Assembly (NCBI GenBank): GCA_013398275.1
Contig: VZSE01014414.1
Coordinates: forward strand, 310,001 to 374,000
Direction of reading: 5' to 3'
DNA from: Promerops cafer
Taxonomy: Eukaryota; Chordata; Aves; Passeriformes; Nectariniidae
Length of the DNA: 64,000 bases
Under the pieces are notes generated by a model that had not been told where the DNA came from, searched no databases, and saw nothing but the letters and a program-made list of their open reading frames with translations. The stretch's first letter is position 1; each line of letters begins with the position of its first letter. The position numbers and the translations under genes were made by a program. Shown here piece after piece: positions 59,077 to 64,000 of the stretch.

Positions 59077-60052
59077 GCCCTCACCAAATTCTGTGGTACT
59101 GCAATATACCCCTGGGAATTGCCAGGATCATGTCAGACAGGCAGAGCAGAGAGCTTTTGCTGTCACCCTCCCTGGCAAATATTGATTTTAAAAGTGAGCT
59201 GAACCTTTGTGAGGGCCCAGATAGATGCAAGTTGGATTATTTGGACAAATAACGGAGTTGTTACATTAAAACTGAGTCACCACCTGCTCCCCTAGAGCCA
59301 CCAGAGGACAGAGGACCCTCTGAAGAGCACAGTGTGATTCCCTGAAATCCAAATCAAGCCCAAGGGGCCATGTTTCTCTCTGGTGATTTCACAGTAGGGC
59401 TTTCAAGCCATTCTTCAAGTGCCAGACCCTGTAGATATTTTACACCAGAGACGAAGACCCTGAGGAGCAGATTCCCAACTATTGACTGCAGGCTGGCTTT
59501 CCTTAGTTATCTTTTTGGGTTCCCTGGAATGGCTTAGAGGTGGCCAGCTCCTCCCTGACAGGGTGCCCAGGATAATTAGCAATGTCTCCGTTCATTGTGC
59601 AGGGTTGTATGGGATGAATCCCAAGCTGATTGCTCCCAAAAGGATGCTCACTTCCCAGGGAGGCCTTATATGGGAAAATGTACACATTTTTGGACTCTCT
59701 TCAGTGACAATGCTTCTTTCCAGACTCTATAGAGCCAGGAAGCCTGGAGCCAAGGAGATGCTTCCAGGCTGGATTGTGAACGTTTAAGATGATTTTGACT
59801 TTGACTGAGAGGCGTAGATGAGTTATGACAAAGGGATGCTCATGCATCAGTGGTGAGAGGAGAGGTCCATCAGCAGTAACTGACATGGAACTCATCTAGA
59901 AGACAAAGTGAAGCTGCCTGAGGCAGATGCATTTCCTTGGCTGGGTTGAAATAGGCGGGATTATAGCTAAAATTGGGAAAAAACACTTTTTTCCTAGTTG
60001 TATCTGGAGGAAATAAACCTGCAGGGCTTTCCCTTTTTTATGATGACAGAAG
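59077..60052. other. Unique non-coding sequence with one CTCF-like word
   Basis: CCACCAGAGGAC at 59298-59309 differs at one position from the CTCF core CCASYAGRKGGC. Otherwise nothing is recognised. Confidence 0.35.
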
Positions 60053-60154
60053 ACGAGAGAAGAGAAGAGAAGAGAAGAGAAGAGAAGAGAAGAGAAGAGA
60101 AGAGAAGAGAAGAGAAGAGAAGAGAAGAGAAGAGAAGAGAAGAGAAGAGAAGAG
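60053..60154 (+). repeat. Pentanucleotide microsatellite (AAGAG)20
   Basis: A nearly perfect array of about 20 AAGAG (AGAGA) units. It is the longest microsatellite in the window. The apparent Arg/Glu/Lys-rich peptides encoded across it are artefacts of the repeat. Confidence 0.98.
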
Positions 60155-62619
60155 TTCTGTTGATAAACATGGTAAAAATCTTGATACCATTGACCCCTAA
60201 GAGTCTGGCCTTGAAAAAGATGGAATCTCTTCAGTGTTGGTGAGATGTCTCCCTGTGCAATGTCTGGGAATTTTCACTTCAGTGGCAGCTGAAGTGTTCC
60301 TGCAACAATGGACTGGAGGCCAGGGACAGGATTTCTACCCTCAAAGCTTGCTGAGTATATCTCCTCTAAATACAGCAGGTTCTTGGAGGGGAAAAAGGTC
60401 AGGATTTCAGTTATGTGCTTTTTTTTTAATGAACCAAGGCTAAAAAGATAGTAGGACCTGGTAAGGAAAAAGGTTGTGAGACCTGACAGCTTAATTCTTG
60501 CCGTAGCTAGAACCCAGCAAAATTTTTAAAACCCTCTGCTTTTGTTAATTAAATGCAAATTTTTTCACAGGCAATCAGTATAAATATGCTTACAGAGGCT
60601 AACAGGCCTTACTCTTGTTTTACTACCTCAGCAAAAAGGTGGAAGAGCTCTCCAAAGTTCTCCAAAATTACTGAAAATCTTACTTTTTCACTCAAAAGGT
60701 CAGAAACAGCCTTTCAGTTCCTCTTGAAGAGGGTCTGACCTGCCTGAAATAAAAGGATCATGAAACTTCACCTAAGAAATGCTATTAGCTCCCAATAATC
60801 CCATTCTGAAGTTATTTAAATAAAAAACAATTTTAAAAAATCAAAGGAGTAAGAAAGCCATAAGGTGATATGGAGAGTAATTTGGGTTTCTTTTTCAGGT
60901 TGTATCTGCAAACTTTTTGTGGTTGTATAAACCTTAGGGTAAGAGTCAGATTCCTCTATTGACATTGACACTGGCTATTGGGTTGATATTTATATATTGG
61001 CTTGGGTGTGTAAGAACAGGTTTATCTTCAGCAGTGCCATTTGTTTTGGTTTTTTAGTGGAAGGTGCTCTTTGTCAAGATGAAAAAAAATCACTTAGGTG
61101 GACATGAGAAATTTCCTAGACTGGAAAAGCAAATATTTTGACACGCACTCACACTTTTGAGAAACACACATCTCTGGCTGGGGTAGGTGTGGCAGCCTCT
61201 TTGGATGCCACCACCTCCCAGTTTTCAGTCTGTCCAATTACTCTGGGATTTTAGAGTGTAGAGATTAAAACAGGAGTTTGGGAGAAGAGGCTCTGTAAAA
61301 CAAACCACTGCAACCAGCCCCATTGCTCCTCCCCTGGGGCAGACGGGGGATGCAAAGTAGAGAAAAGCCAACTGACTCTGCAGCCCTGGCAAGGGGGGGA
61401 ATTAAACTGTTTGACTTTCAGATGGCCAAAGTATTCATTGTTTTCCCATCTATTTCCCAGAAGCACAAAGCAGGGTAGATGAGAGAAAAGCCCTTTTCTA
61501 GGTAGTTTAATCCAAGCATGACACCTGTTCTCTGAACAGCTCATGTTACACCACAATTCCTACTGAAGGTTGATTCTGAAATCCTTTGCTTTCTGTTTTT
61601 GTGTCCCATCAACAACAGCACAATTTGATTTTTTATCACCTCCAAGGCTCTGCAGTTCAAGGGTACATTCATCCATGAGATCAGCACAGTCCAGCAGGAT
61701 TATAAAGTCTGTCCAAACTATTTTGCAACAACTCGCATTTGAGGAGAGGCAGGTGGAGGTTGTGTTTTGATTTGCAAACTCTTGCATGCAGCAATTGATT
61801 TAATAGTTTAATAATTAATCAGGGAGAGAAGACTGAAGGCATTTGTAAAGGGCTGATGGGAAATCAATGGCAAGGAGAGCACGTTGCTGCTCAGAAATAA
61901 GGAGTGCATCAGACTGGGCTGGGAAAAATAATCCTGTGAACATTTAGAGAGTCTGGAAATATCCAGTCTCACTTAGAAAAGGGCTTTGGCTTTTTACCTT
62001 TGCAAGCAGAAGTGGCTGAAAACACCTCTGGCTTTGTGAGGTGGAAAGAGGAGGACATTTGGCTCTGCTGCTGGAGATGCAGGGGAGGCATGGCAAGGTT
62101 GATCTTCTCCCATGGTTTTCTCTCCCCCTTTTCTGTGCTTGGTACCCTGAGAGACTGTTCTTTCCCAGGGATCCCATAAAGCAGGTTTTGTTAGAAGAGA
62201 AAGAAGACATTCTGTAACTTCAGGAAAAGGACTCTGCACCACCTTTTTGGGTAGAACTCACAATAAAATATCTCTAAACTAAACTTTTGCTGCATAACCC
62301 ATTGTGATTTGTGGAAGAGGTTATTAATGAATTTAATTTAAAAAAACCCCAATGCCAAATAAGAAACACAAAGGAAATTGTTTTATAATGTGCTCTGATA
62401 TCTCCTTTGCCCAGAGAAAATGTGTTTATCTGACTCATCTGAGCAACTTCAGCTGCCTCTTGGCAACTGAACTTGACTACAGTTAAATAATTTTGTTTCT
62501 TTATTTTGGAGGTTTGCTTCCAGTCGGTCTTTTTGGAGTTAAACATCAGCCAATGAATAGAACATGAGAAGCAGTTCCCTGGATTCATTGTCATTTGAAT
62601 AAGACACCCAGCAGTCCTT
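60155..62619. other. Unique non-coding sequence
   Basis: No repeat family, RNA gene or exon is recognised. Confidence 0.45.
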
Positions 62620-63240
62620 ACACTAAAAAAAATGCACCAAACTGTTAATTGATTTTTAAAGGAGAATTATGATGCTTTTAACAAGCCACTTATCTTGCTA
62701 AGCATTGCTGGGGTAGTGTATCTTCCCCTGAAATGGCTGTTCCACAATGTGAGTCCCTAATTGCTTATAAAGCACACTGTTTATTGAGTATTAGCTCTGG
62801 CATAGTTGTTTATTACAGGAGCGCATTGCTTAATGCTTGTAAAAAGCCATCCAACTTAAATATGCCCTGCCTTGGCTCTTACCCTCCGATGAACACACGC
62901 TCTCCATCCCTAAGTTTGCAGTGGGAAGGGAGGGAAAAGTATTAGCAGAGCTGTGGAGAGCTGGAGGAGGTTGCCTGGTAACTGTGAGGAAAGGATCTGA
63001 CTCGGGAGCGTATCGACTATTTATTATCTCCCGCGCTCTGCCTACAATTAACAGGTCAGTGACCCGGGGAAACATTTCAGATGAAGTCAAACCATCAGCT
63101 GGACAAATGTGCCTTCAGTGCTGCTGGATCCATGCAGGAAGGATGAATCAGTGGCACACTGGTCCTGCAGCCCCCTGGTCCTGGGCCACGTGCTGCGTTA
63201 TCGTCGTGAGACGTGAAGCCTTCAGCTCGTGTGAACTGTG
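62620..63240. promoter_or_regulatory. Possible conserved non-coding element with moderate CpG cluster
   Basis: The left part is AT-rich and repeat-free (TGTTAATTGATTTTTAAAGG, CTAATTGCTTATAAAGC). The right part has about twelve CpGs between 62998 and 63233 (CTCGGGAGCGTATCGAC, CTCCCGCGCTC, TGCGTTATCGTCGTGAG). No coding domain is seen in the 133-codon frame 62921-63322. The assignment is inference from composition. Confidence 0.28.
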
Positions 63241-63784
63241 GGCAGCAGGGATGCATTTGCCCTCCTATTCCATGGGGATTTGTCACTCCTCTTCCTGGGA
63301 TGGGTGGTGTTTTCAGCTGTAGGGAGGAAAATGCCAGCAGAGAGAGAACACAAGGGCACAGATATACTGATATCATTTAGTTATAGCTCGTTTTTCAGAC
63401 CTGGAATGACTTCTCCGATTTGCTGCTCCTGAGAGGAGTGAGGAGGTGGATTTATCATCCCCTAGTCTCCCCCGTAAAACTGAAGCAGGCAGGTAGGAGG
63501 ACGGCTGAGTTTGACACTCAGCTTCGGATTTCTTCTTCCCCATAGTTACAAAACATCTTTTCCTGTCAACAGAACTGCCTGGGCTGTAGGAGTAGCTGAA
63601 GAAGTGTTTTCTGGGTTTGACTGAGATTGGTGAGCAGTGGGGTGGGATTTGCTGAGTGAACAACCCTTGTAATCATGTTTTATTGCACTCTTTAGTTGGT
63701 TTTCTTGATCTCAGGATTCAACTTGCACTGGTTTTGTGGTGCTTTTATCAGTGGCCACGTCCCAAGACTCTTCACAAAGGAATG
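63241..63784. other. Unique non-coding sequence
   Basis: Nothing is recognised. Confidence 0.45.
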
Positions 63785-64000
63785 TAACAAGATGGGGGTT
63801 GGCCTCTTCTCACTGGCAGCTAGAGACAGAACAAGGGGAAACGGCCCCATGTTGTGCCAGAGGAGGTTCAGGTTGGATATTAGACAAAATTTCTTCACTG
63901 GAAGAATGGTTAAGCATTGGAACAGGCTCCACAGGAAAGTGGTGGAATCAGCATCCATGGAAGTGTTCAAAAAACAAATGCATGTGGCACTTTGTGGTGT
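63785..64000 (+). mobile_element. CR1 LINE fragment, runs off the right edge
   Basis: 'gatgggggttggcctcttct', 'ggggaaacggccccatgttg', 'tgccagaggaggttcaggtt', 'ggatattagacaaaatttct', 'tcactggaagaatggttaag', 'cattggaacaggctccacag', 'atgcatgtggcactttgtgg'. Sense orientation. The terminal ~90 bp lie beyond the window. Confidence 0.95.

Noticed and set aside
59973..60243. Arg/Glu/Lys-rich open frames resembling a charged coiled coil
   Set aside because: They are translations of the AAGAG microsatellite.
1..64000. CRISPR arrays, operons, tRNA or rRNA genes
   Set aside because: No regularly spaced repeats, ribosome-binding-site-led gene clusters or cloverleaf/rRNA signatures were recognised; the repeats are those of a bird nuclear genome.
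1..64000. Endogenous retrovirus or LTR pairs
   Set aside because: I saw no matching long terminal repeats, primer-binding site or gag/pol motifs; the only reverse-transcriptase similarity is of CR1 LINE type.

Overview
This window looks like vertebrate nuclear DNA from a bird, probably a neoavian or passerine. The evidence is its interspersed repeats. At least eighteen fragments have the 3'-end or coding signatures of CR1 LINEs, the dominant bird retrotransposon. They include terminal ATTCTGTGA-type octamers and the 'ccctggccttggacacttcc' and 'ggttggatggggctt' blocks of avian CR1 subfamilies. No mammalian L1 or Alu-like and no fish-type elements are seen. CR1 covers roughly 5 kb, consistent with a compact avian genome. 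The background is AT-leaning and CpG-poor, with no prokaryotic gene organisation.

No protein-coding gene can be supported. Almost every reading frame over 60 codons is short, overlaps others and lacks recognisable domains; the exceptions are frames inside CR1 copies. The window therefore reads as a gene desert or the interior of a very large intron. One 81-bp segment (9690-9770) is bounded by good splice-site consensus and open in two frames; it is the best exon candidate, but coding status is unproven.

Layout: 1-7 kb is mostly unique, with one CR1 (586-862). 7.0-10.4 kb holds two stretches that look like conserved non-coding elements (7020-7580, 10040-10400), a small tandem duplication (8924-9028) and the candidate exon. 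11-16 kb has short direct repeats, a pentanucleotide microsatellite, a CR1 end and a CTCF-like motif. 17-26 kb has several CR1 fragments, a 10-N gap in poly-A, a poly-G run with one N, AT-rich conserved-looking blocks, and a CR1 whose 3' tail has grown into a pentanucleotide microsatellite. 26-36 kb is largely unique, with a short interstitial telomere-like tract. 36-45 kb carries the two most informative CR1 relics: an ORF2 endonuclease fragment (36207-36475, + strand) and a decayed copy running from the reverse-transcriptase region to the 3' end (43575-44505, - strand). 51.5-51.75 kb is the densest CpG cluster in the window and the strongest candidate for a CpG-island promoter or regulatory element. 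57.8-58.4 kb has two abutting CR1 copies. 60.05 kb has a 100-bp AAGAG microsatellite. A CR1 runs off the right edge.

No gene network is visible. Any function would lie in the presumed cis-regulatory blocks acting on a gene outside the window. I found no evidence for a new biological system; the most interesting leads are the CpG cluster, the candidate exon and the conserved-looking AT-rich blocks, all testable by alignment to other bird genomes and by RNA-seq.
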